Source of the DNA: Metopolophium dirhodum
Lineage: Eukaryota; Arthropoda; Insecta; Hemiptera; Aphididae
Assembly: GCF_019925205.1 (NCBI RefSeq)
Contig: NC_083565.1
Location: forward strand, 5,313,001 to 5,377,000
Length of the DNA stretch: 64,000 nt
Direction: 5' to 3'
The notes under the pieces were generated by a model. It saw only the letters and a program-made list of their open reading frames with translations, had not been told where the DNA came from and ran no database searches. Shown piece after piece: positions 24,823 through 36,412 of this stretch (its first letter is position 1; each line of letters opens with the position of its first letter). The translations under genes and the position numbers were made by a program.

Positions 24823-24888
24823 GTTTCCGTGGTGTAGCGGTTATCACATCTGCCTAACACGCAGAAGGTTCGATCCTGGGCGGAAACA
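24823..24888 (+). pseudogene. tRNA-Val(AAC) copy with 7-nt deletion
   Basis: Identical to the intact tRNA-Val from the acceptor stem through the anticodon arm and again from TTCGATCC to the end. Seven bases covering the variable loop and most of the 5' half of the T stem are missing (AGAAGG joins directly to TTCGATCC). The T arm cannot fold and the B box loses its first bases, so the gene should be inactive. The acceptor stem remains perfect and a T7 terminator follows at 24892-24898. The deletion lies between short GGT/GTT repeats, which fits replication slippage; an assembly error is the alternative. Confidence 0.85.
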
Positions 24889-26770
24889 TAATTTTTTTCA
24901 AATATTATTCAATTAATGAAAGTTTAATGTTTTATAGGTTTATGTGTTATTGTTCTATACTTAAGTACTGTAGTATCTACTACATACAAATCAATAGTAT
25001 TATATCAAACACAACACAGGGGAGTAGGTACATTTTTATTTATTTAATTTATTCGTATGCCTACTATGTTCTATGAACTCTAGGCAAACCTCTTTTAGTT
25101 AAACCATAAGGGAAAAGTTACAATAAATAGATTTAGAATTGGTCACACAAGGACCCACAAGGACACCTGATTAAACGAATTCCACATGCCAAAAAATAAT
25201 TAATCTACGAAATAATTGGACCATATTCAGATAACAATAAACAAATATCATATTTAAAAAAAATAATCGAACTGTATAAGTTAATCTACTGTAAGCTAAT
25301 AACCTTGTAGTTGATGCTAATAATATATATATATTATATATACATATGTATTGATATAATTGACGTGCGATTGTGCTTATAATATGTTAAGCACTAATAT
25401 TATTATAATACCTATACACTATAATTTACCAGATACAATTGCTAATTATTAGCAATTATAAATTATAATAATTTGTCACTTATCATTTTTACAGTTGTTT
25501 ATCATATCAATTTAGAACAATAATTATAATTCAGAGTAGCTGGTATATTAAGTTTAACAATTTAAATATGTATACAATATATTGCATGTCAATTATTTCA
25601 TTCGAACTGTAGCGTGCGTAGATACGTCTCTCAATTAGGTATATAAAACAAATAATGAAGTTTTAAAAATAAATGCATATTCATGTTTATAAATATCAGA
25701 AAATATACATTTTACTTGCAACTACATAATATGTATTATATTATAATGGATGAACAAGTGCACATCAAAATAAATGATATCTCTACTAAACAGTGCATTT
25801 CAACACATTGGAGAAGTAATTGGTTAAGAATTAAGATCAATATTAAAATGTTTTTTTGTTAAATACGTCGAGATTCATATTAAGATCACCCTTATACGTC
25901 ATTATACCTATGTCTAGTTATATTTATGTATTAAACCCTAACGGTCTAACCTATACAAAGCTCAAGATAAAACTATGTTATCCAGCATTATAAACGTAGA
26001 AATATTTTAGTACTCGAAGTACGATCTGGCTATGTAAATTCGAGTAACAACAATATTGTGTGCGTATAATAATGAAAACATTTATATCATAATTTATAGA
26101 TTACGCTGTTATGAGATCAGGGTACTTGAGATGTACTTATAGAAGTAGGTACCTACCTATTCAATTATATATAAATATAAATAACATAATAGGTACATTT
26201 GTACATTACAATCAAATAGTTGTTAAGATTTTAAGAAGTTTGATTTAGCTTGAACGAAATTATGACTATTCGGACTATTATTATAATACCAACACAGCTA
26301 TAGGCACCATGACATTATATAAATAAATAAATAAGGTATAAATAAATATTGTAATAATGTAAATTTTACATTATATGCTAAACAGGATTAAATCTTACTG
26401 ATCGTGCTTAATCTAACTTTTGGAGTAAAGATATATATCGCGTCATATTATGATCATATAATCATAATATGTTATAATATTATACTTATGTACTATAAAT
26501 TATAATAGGTTCAGCCGTTGAGGTATTAAAGTGGTGGTGGGCGACGCAGGGGAACTCAGTCCCTACCTCTAACGGCAGTTAAAACGGTGAAATACAATTG
26601 CACTCTAAGAATTAGCACAATTGTGTCCGTTTTACCTTTTTACCTAGAAAAATGTAACACGATTGCGCTCCATGATATATAGGTGCTGTCCTTTTAACAA
26701 TTTTCCAGTTCACTCTTTAAAAATACAGTCGGAATTGGTTAACTCCACTCGAACTTCGAAGTAGTTGGAG
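24889..26770. other. AT-rich non-coding stretch
   Basis: No gene is seen. A perfect hairpin with 11-bp arms (CATATTATGAT/ATCATAATATG, 26444-26471) is present. The part from 26515 to 26770 is less AT-rich and could be old transposon sequence. Confidence 0.5.
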
Positions 26771-28189
26771 TAATGGGCGCAACTAGACTAATATTTTTAG
26801 GGGTGCACAAATTGTAAAGAATTCCTAGACCCCAACCCTTAACACTGTATATCTATTAACAATAATTTCAAATGTATACATTTATGTATCTACTATATTT
26901 TAATATAAGTGAAACAGTAACATATCAAGAAAACAAAATTGTCACAACTATTTTAATTTTTAACATGATTTTTCTGCCAGTAAAATTTATTTATTTAAAC
27001 TACTACTAGGTCAGACTTCAGGACGACATGGTCCACCTCTCTGCTCTCAATGATATCCAAACCAAGAATGTCATTACAATCATTTTTATTCAGATGTGTA
27101 CTTTTTAACTCTGGCAGATTTGAACTAGAAGTAGAATAGCTTGAAACTGGAAGACTTACATCGTTAGTTTTTTGATAAGTAGTTTTGTTTTTTTTTTATA
27201 TATTATATTTATTATGGACGTAAATAGAGGAGGGGCACTCTGAGCCATATTAAACCCTCCCTAAGATATGTTACATAATTGTAATACTACACGTTTCAAT
27301 ATAGAGCCATATAGGTAATCTTAATTATAATAAATTATAAAATTTGTGAGCTAAAAATACGGTATAAACATACTCTCAGGCTTAAGGAATCTATATTGGT
27401 ATAACTTTTACCTCAATCGGTCAAGTCATTCATGCTTAATAACAGATAGTAGAATACTTTCAATAATTATATTATATATATATATTATAATTGTGTAAAG
27501 CCATTTTTATTAAGTGTATACAATACATTTATTCACATTTAATTTGTGATTGTTTTGAGTTGTAACTATCGTAGATAAAATTGTGTTAATTATGACATTT
27601 GAGGACCTCATTTACGTTTATGACTAGGTCTTATTATTTGTTTAATATCATTATAGAATATTAGTAGGAACATAAAAATTGAAATATTTAATTTTCATAA
27701 AAAAAGTTTGAACATAATTTAACTGTTTATGATTAACAAGGAAATAATGTAAACGCGCTCACATTCATGGTATTCGTCCTGCATTTTGCCATTATTAAAC
27801 ATACATAAAAGCATTGTCGTTACCATGTATTCAAAGTTATTCCGTTAATTAATAATATAATATTATTATGATTAATGATTATTGTTACTCAAATAAGTAA
27901 TAACTACGTATCTGAGATCTGATCTATACAACATTAAATAAACTAAAGATTATTTCAGAATATTGTATGGTATAGCTGGGAACATACTATAGCGAAGTAG
28001 GTACCTATACTTATTATATTCCTCAATATACAGTATAGGTATAGTACAAAATGTTTGTATTTATTGATAATTTTTACTTCAAAATAATCAAAATATAATG
28101 GAAAAAGACATTTATTTTTTTGGGGTGCACATTTTAAACTTGGAGTTGCACAAGTCCCCTGTGCACCTCCCTATATAGTTGTGCCAATT
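26771..28189 (-). mobile_element. Decayed hAT-like transposon
   Basis: The ends are imperfect inverted repeats. The left reads GGGCGCAACTAGACTAAT then GGGGTGCAC. The right, reverse complemented, reads TTGGCACAACTATATAGG then GAGGTGCAC. GGCGCAAC-type ends are common in insect hAT elements. On the minus strand at about 26999-27190 a frame of some 60 codons is open (SLPVSSYSTSSSNLPE then NDILGLDIIESREVDHVV). Its Ser-rich stretch followed by an acidic segment resembles the N-terminal part of ZMYM1-like hAT transposases. The rest is decayed and no clean 8-bp duplication is seen. The bounds are approximate. Confidence 0.4.
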
Positions 28190-30857
28190 CGGAGACTATA
28201 AAAGTTATGACGTTATAAATCGATGAATGTAATAATATACATTTATGATTTACTTAGCATATATTATTATTCTCGGAACGGTATACAAACTATACGAATA
28301 TTTTTACTTTTGTAAATGATTCGCATACGTTTCCGGAAGACATGATCGAGTTCATAGAGATGAATCGAAATACGAAAAATGTGTTGTGACGATAAGGGCA
28401 ACTCGACTGCACTCGTCATACACCCCCGCAACGATATAATATTATATAGTATATACCTCCCCGGGGTTGGTTTACTATTGTAAATAAAAAATATTTATTG
28501 TATTAAAATTGACTTCTGTGGGCAACTTAAATAATTCTTAACGTTCACAATACTTGACAGATGACAGAAGTTGTAATGTACTTATATAAAATAAAATACT
28601 AATTACTTGTTACAACTTTACAAGCTACTTAGAAACGTAATGTACTAATATAATTCATTATTGAGATTTAAAGAAACAGGTATTATATAGTAAACATACA
28701 GTAAAATATTCGAGTATGATAGTATTTTCAAACATTTTACGTATTTCAATAATACAATAACGATTGCAATATTGACGCCCAAACTAGATAAATCTAGAAT
28801 TGTATGCACCGTGAATTTTTATTTGCCCTGGGGCCCGCTGATCCTAAGTACAGCCTTAGTGGAGGGCTATACCTACTTGGTATTCATTTAAAGTATCGTG
28901 GGTTGGCCACAAAAACATCATAAAACACACACAAACAAGTTATTCATATATTTTAATATTATAATAATTAATAGATATGCTGGCTAAATAGTAGATTAGT
29001 ATTTAGTTATTCATTTTCTTATTTATGTTATTACCGTTTTAAATTTGTTTAATATATTTATTTGTATAATATACATCAGTTTTTACTTTCGTGAATAATA
29101 TTTTTCCGATTACTGTTCTAATTTTTAATTTCTAAAAGGTTTCCGATATTCTTTTTAACTTTATTTAGTTTTTTTTCATTCGTGAATTACCTACCTATAA
29201 GTTCTTTTTATTTTAAACATAAAACCATTAAACCTTTTTAGATTCATAGACGCCCAACTCAACAATGAATGCAATTATTAACGAAAGATTATATCTCTCA
29301 GAGCATAGATCTGGAATAGCTTCATACATGTTTCAACACCGTTAAGCTTTGAAAAAGAAAAGTTATTGAGTCCAAGTGACGGTAAGAAATTATTTTGATA
29401 TAAGTCTTGGTCGGCGTAGCTAAGCTTAACTATAGATGAAACTTATGGTAAGATGATTTTATTTATTTTGTAAATATATGTATTTAGACTTATTAGGTAT
29501 TATTAGTATACTTTTTGAGTATTTTTAGAATATGTATTATTATGGTAGTATATACATATATAATATTATACAAGTACTATACCTTTAAAATTATTTGATA
29601 TACTAACGCTTAAAATAGGGCCACATGTGAGTTACAGGAACTGATAGATGGTAATATATTGGATATGTATAGTGGATATCGGAAATTTGGCAGATGTAAA
29701 CGAAATGTATCCGTATGATTATTATTTTATTTAATATAGTCGTCCCCTTACCATTTTATCTCAACACCATCACCCACTATCACCGACCGGCGTCACACAC
29801 AAAACAAACACTTTGTTCCAGGACAGTAAAAAAATGTTTATGAATGAGTTTCACGATATTTAAGACATGTTGAATAGAGAGGTTCAATAATGCGTGGAAT
29901 AGTGCGAGTGGTTAGAGACTTAGAAATAGGACTTTTCTGATCTCTAAATAATAATAAATAAATAAATATATAATAAAAATATGATAAATATAATAGCTAT
30001 AATAGCTATATGTTTAATTGATGTATAAAACGCATATTATATGTTATACGCGAGAAGTGCAGTTTTCGCTGTACCAATCTATGTAAATTACAATAGTATT
30101 GTAGTCGACCGGTGTTCACGCATTTTCTCGCTTACGATGTGGATTAGGCCTATATGGGACACCACAATAATAAAAAACGCGGCACTTGTAATACCTCTCA
30201 TGCTTTTAAACAACATGTGCATATTAAGTCATTTAACAAGCAAGGGTGGTGTGGAAACTTACGCGACACTGTCATATCCTACATCCTACTGCAGAGGTAC
30301 GCCTGGCCACTAAAGGACCAAGGCAGTATTTTTGTTTAGGGGCCCAACCTACTTTATGTAGTTATCAAATCATATGCATGCGATTTCAAGTAAGAACATA
30401 ATTGCGTACTTCATTTATTTGATGTTAATTCAAATCTTTATTTAATTTAAAATAATAAAACCAAGCTTGCATACATAGTTATGTGATTTAGTTAAATTTA
30501 CCTAACTACGGTGTAGAGACCAAAATTATATCCAAAATGAGTGAAGCCATAAAAAAAGTTTCAACATTTGACCATTTTTCAAATACAGTATTAGCCATGA
30601 ACTTGGTGGAGTTGTTAAATTTTCTTCGTACAATCCCAATTAGAAACTGGAGGGATGTAACAAATTTACTGGTCAATTACAAAATACTCGATGGTATTAT
30701 TTTCTAAAATTGAAAATGCGTGACTAGTAATTTATAGTAGTACGGGTCAACGCAGATGATTGTAGGTACTAAAAAATAGGTATTTTACCAAACTGCTGTC
30801 TCAATTTGAGAGACCTGCAACGAATAATTATCATGCGTTCCTCCAAATTACTCATCT
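28190..30857. other. AT-rich non-coding stretch
   Basis: No gene is supported. The segment near 28810-28880 (GGGGCCCGCTGATCC...) could be a terminal fragment of a hAT-like element. A 90-codon frame at 30041-30313 lies in less AT-rich DNA but shows no recognisable domain, and is left uncalled. Confidence 0.45.
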
Positions 30858-30930
30858 GTTTCCGTGGTGTAGCGGTTATCACATCTGCCTAACACGCAGA
30901 AGGTCCCCAGTTCGATCCTGGGCGGAAACA
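30858..30930 (+). tRNA. tRNA-Val (anticodon AAC)
   Basis: Identical over all 73 nt to the copy at 8617, with every stem intact and anticodon AAC. It faces the minus-strand copy at 31898 in convergent orientation, with 967 bp between their 3' ends. The first bases downstream match those of the other intact copies (TTAATTTTTTG), so the duplication unit extended past the gene. Confidence 0.97.
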
Positions 30931-30934
30931 TTAA

Positions 30935-30940
30935 TTTTTT
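30935..30940 (+). terminator. Pol III terminator of tRNA-Val (30858)
   Basis: T6 starts four bases after the tRNA, with a second T run a few bases on. Confidence 0.8.
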
Positions 30941-31489
30941 GTGATTTTTTTCCACAATCTATTAAAACGAAAAAGAATTTAAAATTTCACGAATTTTTTT
31001 TTTTTTAAATATTTCATTTTTATGAAAAATAAAAATTTAATTTTAATTTAAAACTATAGTAGGAAGTGCAGTAAACATCTCTACCTAGTTCAATGTTAAG
31101 TGAAAAATGTTATAGAAATATTACATCGTACATTATATAAATTACATAATAATTATCTATCTTATATATTATTTTATATTCTCTACATCGTGGTCGGAAA
31201 TTAAATATTGATAATCACTCCTCAGGTATGAAATCAGTTTTACCATCCAGTGATGATTTTATGAAATATAGGTACCAAAAAACACAAAATTAAAAATATG
31301 AAATGTTTCATACTCATAACCCTAAAAACGAATAATACAAATATGGGATAGTGGGTACCGCTCCGCTTTCAGTATAGGTGTCGAGTGGATCATTATAATA
31401 GTATAAAAAAAATCTAAAACAGTCAACACTACTTTTAAAATTGTATCATGCATGAAAAATGATCTAAACATTTGGTGAAAATTTGAAGT
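30941..31489. other. AT-rich spacer between convergent tRNA genes
   Basis: No gene is seen. T- and A-rich stretches lie after the terminator and a slightly GC-richer patch lies near 31345-31390. Confidence 0.5.
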
Positions 31490-31700
31490 ATCTATGGTTT
31501 TTCATTTCTGAGTTATACCAAAAATACAAAATTGAATTTATCATAAAATTGTTTGCACAAAAATTCTAATTTTTTTTAAATTTTTATTTCCTGATACGTT
31601 TATAAGCTATTGGGAATCTCTTACTTTTGACCCTTAAAGGTAAAACTAGATACACTTACTTACCAGAAAAATGCTGAAGTAGAAAATCAAAGCATTTTCA
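31490..31700 (+). repeat. Diverged interspersed repeat, copy 2
   Basis: The partner of 9720-9960: the same order of phrases (GTTATACCAAAAATACAA, T-rich tract, CCTGATACGTTT, TTTTGACCC, CTTACCAGAAAAATGCTG) with heavy divergence. No coding sequence. Confidence 0.4.
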
Positions 31701-31887
31701 ATGCCCCCAAAAGTGACCTAACCTACTGATAGAAAAAAATGACACTTATTTATCTAATCAATACATTTTGACGCTCTGTTTAAAATTTAAAATAAATATT
31801 TGTATATATTTATTTTATTTTTTAGAATATGCAATAAAAGTGTCTTAAATTATAAAAATAGAGTTAAACGATTAAAAGAAAAATTGC

Positions 31888-31893
31888 AAAAAA
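31888..31893 (-). terminator. Pol III terminator of tRNA-Val (31898)
   Basis: On the minus strand a T6 run begins four bases after the tRNA end, in the same TTAATTTTTTG context as the other copies. Confidence 0.8.
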
Positions 31894-31897
31894 TTAA

Positions 31898-31970
31898 TGT
31901 TTCCGCCCAGGATCGAACTGGGGACCTTCTGCGTGTTAGGCAGATGTGATAACCGCTACACCACGGAAAC
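31898..31970 (-). tRNA. tRNA-Val (anticodon AAC)
   Basis: A reverse-complement copy of the same 73-nt tRNA, with acceptor, D, anticodon and T stems intact and A/B boxes unchanged. It is inverted relative to the copy at 30858. Such an arrangement can arise from inverted segmental duplication, and the pair could form a long-stemmed cruciform. Upstream on the minus strand, CCTTCAAC directly precedes the 5' end. Confidence 0.97.
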
Positions 31971-33170
31971 GTTGAAGGACAACTATGATTTTATTTCTTT
32001 TAAGATTATTTGTTTACTATAATCACAATAACCTATATACACACAATAACTTTAAACTCAAATTGTCATCCTTAAAACCTTAAATATTTAAAATAATGTA
32101 TTAATACACATTTTAATTTTGGATTAGTTAAGCACCAGATTTTCCCTCTGTTTTTATCAATTGGTAAACGTAAACCTATAGGTATAATTATAAGCCATAT
32201 AGTGGTTGCAAGTATACTAAGGGCTAATGGGTAATCAATATTATGTTTGAACAAGAGCTACGAGCATAATGCATTAATGCATAATAAATCTAATTAATAA
32301 CAAGTAACTATGAGTATAATATTATAGCCACTAGATAATGAGCCATGAGGTACATATAGGTTAGTGAGTATCTATAGTGACTACTAGTTTAATAATATAT
32401 TTATATACCTATAGGTGATGCAAATATTTAATATGTTAGTGGGTATAGGTACATATTATTATAATCAATATATGCTAATATCATCAGCGGGTCCTACCCA
32501 TATATACCTCTACAACATGACAGGTCATAAATCACCGTCATTGACTTGTCGATTTAATTACATTCATATAAATATAAGTAGGTATATAACATAAGAATAA
32601 CGTATTATTATTATAAAATATAAATACAATTATTGCATCAGTATTGCACCGACGTCCAACTAAATAACATTTAAATTTTAAAATACATACAATGTACATA
32701 ATATGCTATAACGATATATTATTCTAGTTTTAATAGGTACCTATATACCTATATTTATTATGGTCATATAACCAACTATAATGCACGGTATATCGCATTA
32801 CGAGCAGGCGAGCAGCTATAATAAGTTACAACTATAGCTAATAATATTATGTATAGGTGCCCACGACTCCGAGTTTAATAGAACCCATATAATAGGCAGT
32901 ATAATATTATATAAACGACGTTTTGGAATTTTAATTGAAAATCTCTACATAGGTACCCGAATCATACGCACCGAGCGTGCTACGTGTCATAATACCATAG
33001 ATCGTATCGTTCGTATATACACTGCGCACGTGGGATATATTATCTATATATGGGACGTATTGATCCTTAAATAATGTGTTTTATCGACAGGCGCATTTCA
33101 AAGGACGTGAAAATAATTATTTGCACTCCACGGTAATGATAACACAATATTATTAATTCAAAAGCCAATC
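31971..33170. other. AT-rich non-coding stretch
   Basis: No gene is seen; many TAGGTA/TACCTA motifs. Confidence 0.5.
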
Positions 33171-33925
33171 GGCTACGATCCGCGTGCGCCACCTCGCCCA
33201 CCTACATTATAATAATATATACAGTACCTATGCGTCGGATATGTATATAGGTAAACGTATAATATACCACAGGTACGAGACGTACAACACGAAGCATATT
33301 TACAGCCGTGACCAATTATTATTATTATTATTATTATTGTTGAACAACAAACAAATAGCGAGCGCGGACAGGTGTTTGTTGGTTCTCGTCGCGTCGGTTG
33401 TGCTGCCCGGCGCGACGACGACGACGACGATAGGTGTGTATTATTATTATATTATTATTATATTTTTATTTGGAGAATAAATTACGGTGAAAGTAAAGCG
33501 GGACCGACCCCGTACGCGTATAAAATAATATACACACACACACACACACACACATTTATATTATTATGTATGTATAGGCATGTTTATAGCCGTCTGCGCG
33601 TCTGCCCCGGTGCGGAGGACATCTTTTATAATATGCGTGTCCGTATAATAATATATAAGTTCTCGCTCGCTCTGCAGTATTTATATTATGTGGGTACGTC
33701 GTCGTCGTCGTCGTCGTTAGTCGTTACCCTCACCGTCGCGCGCGTCGTCTCACGGGCCGGGCTTCGATTGTTATCGCGTAAAGACTTTATTAACCGCGTA
33801 TAAAATATGTGCCGAGGATTCCAGAAATGTCACTTTTAAGGTATTTAGCCGGTAAAACGGACCCGACATTCCGTCGAGATCGGGTTTCCAACTGCACAGT
33901 ATATATTATATATATGTACACACAC

Positions 33926-33963
<38 letters not shown>

Positions 33964-34330
33964 CTATACATATTATATATATAATACTATAGCAACGCGC
34001 CGACTGTGTACCTATATAAGACTGTTATTATAATATACGTGTACGGCGTTCACCATTAATATAATATTATTATTATTATCATCATCATTGTGTTTATTAT
34101 TATTATTATATTACACCACTCGGGGTATTATTATATGGGTACATTATATACGTATATAAATGTATATAATATATAATAATATAATACGTATACGCGTATA
34201 TTATAAGCACACTCGTATAATATTATGTATAATTCCGCAGTCGTTTCACGACACGTTTTTTTTCTCTTGTACGTCTGCCTTGTGTGTGTGTGTGTGTCTA
34301 AAACGTGTGTTGTACAGACACCATTAACAC
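33171..34330. other. CpG-rich block dense in microsatellites
   Basis: GC and CpG rise strongly. Microsatellites seen directly: (ATT)n 33315-33338, (GAC)n 33413-33430, (AC)n 33532-33553, (GTC)n 33697-33717, (AC)n 33928-33962 and (TG)n 34281-34297. Overlapping frames (33184-33480, 33372-33803, 33809-34033) are mostly translations of these repeats and are not protein-like. Such islands in AT-rich insect DNA often mark promoters or untranslated first exons. That role is inferred here, and no transcription start can be placed. Confidence 0.35.
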
Positions 34331-34734
34331 AACGTTAATGTCCATATATTGTTATTGCTACGCGACCTTATCACTCATTAGAACGTACACGTTTGCATTT
34401 TATTATCACCATTTACTACTATAATAATATACATTATAATTTTATTTTTATTTTTTAGGTATACTATTGCAAATGGGTACCATTTTTTCACTTGCGTATT
34501 TCTTCCCTTCAACGCACTCATCCAATTTTACAATAGTATTTTACTAAATACCACCACGGCACCACTGTTTAATTATATAGTCGTCGTTAAAACACACTAA
34601 TACGTATTTTGTTAATATTTTAACTTTAAACGCTTATAAAAAAAATTGTGACTATAGATTTTTAATATTTTTCATCAGTATTTGAACCAATATATATCCT
34701 AATATAACCTTCTATTAAATTTTCAAGCTTTTTT
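34331..34734. other. AT-rich non-coding stretch
   Basis: I see no feature in it. Confidence 0.5.
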
Positions 34735-34866
34735 ACCCAACAAATAAAATTTTATTGACTGTCCTAAAATGTAAAGGCGATGAGACACAAAAAAAAAATA
34801 AATTAAAAAAAAACACACATCATTGTAAAATCAATACACATTCATAGCTCCGCTCAGAATCTAAAA
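34735..34866. repeat. Interspersed repeat end module
   Basis: The phrase order GGCGATGAGACACAAAAAA, an A-rich tract, ACACATCATTGTAAAATCAA, then CTCCGCTCAGAATC is, from my knowledge of aphid sequence, a highly repeated module. Related phrases occur near 40610-40680 and, in opposite sense, near 57700-57735. Confidence 0.4.
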
Positions 34867-34924
34867 AAATTTGTTTTGTCTGGCTTTTAAAAATATTTAT
34901 ACTTTTTAGTTTAGTGAGTGTTAG

Positions 34925-34932
34925 TGTTTACT
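34925..34932. repeat. hAT target-site duplication, left copy
   Basis: TGTTTACT directly precedes the transposon end and is repeated exactly at 36169-36176. Eight base pairs is the duplication length made by hAT transposases. Confidence 0.9.
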
Positions 34933-36168
34933 CAGTGGCGGCGCCAAGGGGGGGCAATGTGGGGCTAGTGCCCTACCCAAATTTGGTTTAGCCCCACCTT
35001 CGCCCTACCTGTTTGAGACCAAATGAAAATTTATAATATATTTATATTACCCATCACAATATTGTGTGAAATTTCTCTTCCCCGATTAGCAGTTAAACAC
35101 CACATCGAGTATTAAATATGGTTATAATTTACCAACTATGGGACAACTGCTAATCACAATGTTGGAGTAATATAATTTCAGAGAAGTTGCTATTCGTGGT
35201 AGTATTGTTACTACACTGTTTAAACCACGGTCATGGCACAGATAACATTTTCATCTGGACAACTTTCTATCATGGTTCGGTATTTTTATAACAATACAAT
35301 TAATGAACGATTTTTAAGATTTGTACCTTGTTCTTTATTAAATGCTCAAGCACTTTTTAATTACATCGAATGTACATTGGCTAATTGTTCAATCGATATT
35401 AATAATTGTATAGCACACACCTATGACGGGGCTGCGGTAATGAGTGGCAATGTTAATGGTGTTCAAGCAATTTTCCAACGTCAAGTACCTCAAGCTATTT
35501 ATGCTCATTGTTATAATCACAGATTAAATTTAGTTGTTGTTGATATTTGTAAGAATATTCCAGAAGTAAAAATGTTTTTTATATTGCTTCAACAAATATA
35601 TAATTTTATGAGTAGATCAACGGTGCACACTCAATTTATTGAACTTCAAAAAAAAACATTGTCCAAAATCTTAATGTGTGGAACTAAAAAGTATTTCAGA
35701 AACAAGATGGATCTGCCAAATAGCTGCTTGTATAGCTGTTAAAAGAACACTACCAATAGTACCAATCATATTGCTTTTACTTAATAGAGTTAGCTTAGAA
35801 ACAAAATGTGAAAAAAGTTTAGAAGCTAGTTCACTTTTAGACCATATTAATTTTGAATTTCTATTTTGTTTACACTTATTTTGTGAAAGTTTACATGAGT
35901 TACAAATTGTTTCAGATTATTTACAGAAATCTGATTCTATTGATTTACCTACTCCTCTCTTTTACATTAGTGTCTGATTTATATGATTACAAAAAATGTC
36001 TTTAATAGCTGGATATACCAAAATATCAATCCCATTAATAAAAGTATTATGGAAAATCCAAATATAGAGCAATAATATACAAATTACAAATATATATTTG
36101 CCCCACCGAAAATTTTTTTGCCCGGATCCTGCCCCCCTCCCAGAAATAAATGTCTAGTGCCGCCCCTG
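34933..36168 (+). mobile_element. hAT transposon, internally deleted
   Basis: A 1236-bp element bounded by exact 8-bp duplications (TGTTTACT). The ends are imperfect inverted repeats: left CAGTGGCGGCGCCAAGG, right (reverse complement) CAGGGGCGGCACTAGAC. CAG-G-GGCG ends, an 8-bp duplication and the internal coding relic all indicate the hAT superfamily. G-rich subterminal tracts (GGGGGGGCAATGTGGGGC at the left; a C-rich mirror near the right end) are also present. Intact duplications suggest a fairly young insertion, while the transposase is broken, so it is non-autonomous. Confidence 0.92.
35233..35977 (+). pseudogene. hAT transposase fragment (ZMYM1/DUF4371-like), frameshifted
   Basis: The first frame (35233-35742) contains IAHTYDGAAVMSGNVNGVQ, QAIYAHCYNHRLNLVVVDI and FIELQKK. 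The next part of the same protein continues in another frame (to 35977) as ELKSISETRWICQIAACIAVK. These are signature blocks of the catalytic core of hAT transposases related to ZMYM1-like proteins; the CYNHRLNL and SETRW blocks are typical. The frame switch falls between about 35650 and 35678, near a run of nine A. The N-terminal zinc-finger (TTF/BED-type) part and the C-terminal dimerisation domain are missing. The predicted protein would be inactive. Confidence 0.88.
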
Positions 36169-36176
36169 TGTTTACT
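36169..36176. repeat. hAT target-site duplication, right copy
   Basis: TGTTTACT directly follows the CCGCCCCTG end of the transposon and is identical to 34925-34932. Confidence 0.9.
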
Positions 36177-36257
36177 GCTTACCGTTAAAAGAATAACTCT
36201 ACAGTCAGTGACACAATTAGTCCAAAACAAATTTTAGGGGGTGGCTAAGCTTCCTTA

Positions 36258-36273
36258 CCCCCCCCCCCCCCCC
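36258..36273. repeat. C16 homopolymer
   Basis: Sixteen C in a row within TTAGGGGGTGG...CCAGGTCTC sequence, about 80 bp beyond the hAT element. Its length is uncertain in any assembly. Confidence 0.9.
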
Positions 36274-36412
36274 AGGTCTCGGCAGAATATATTACCTAAT
36301 TCTATATTAAATATAGATTACAGAGGTATTATTCATTATCTATAATTATTAAATTATAGTGATTTCTACAACTAAATACCACACTTATACAGATATTGGT
36401 TATAAGTAATAC

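Noticed and set aside
30041..30339. 90- and 61-codon overlapping frames (+)
   Set aside because: They sit in less AT-rich DNA, but no domain, conserved motif or splice pattern is visible and the two frames overlap.
33372..33803. 143-codon open frame (+)
   Set aside because: Composed largely of translated GAC, ATT, AC and GTC microsatellites (poly-Asp, poly-Tyr, poly-Ser) and overlaps another frame.
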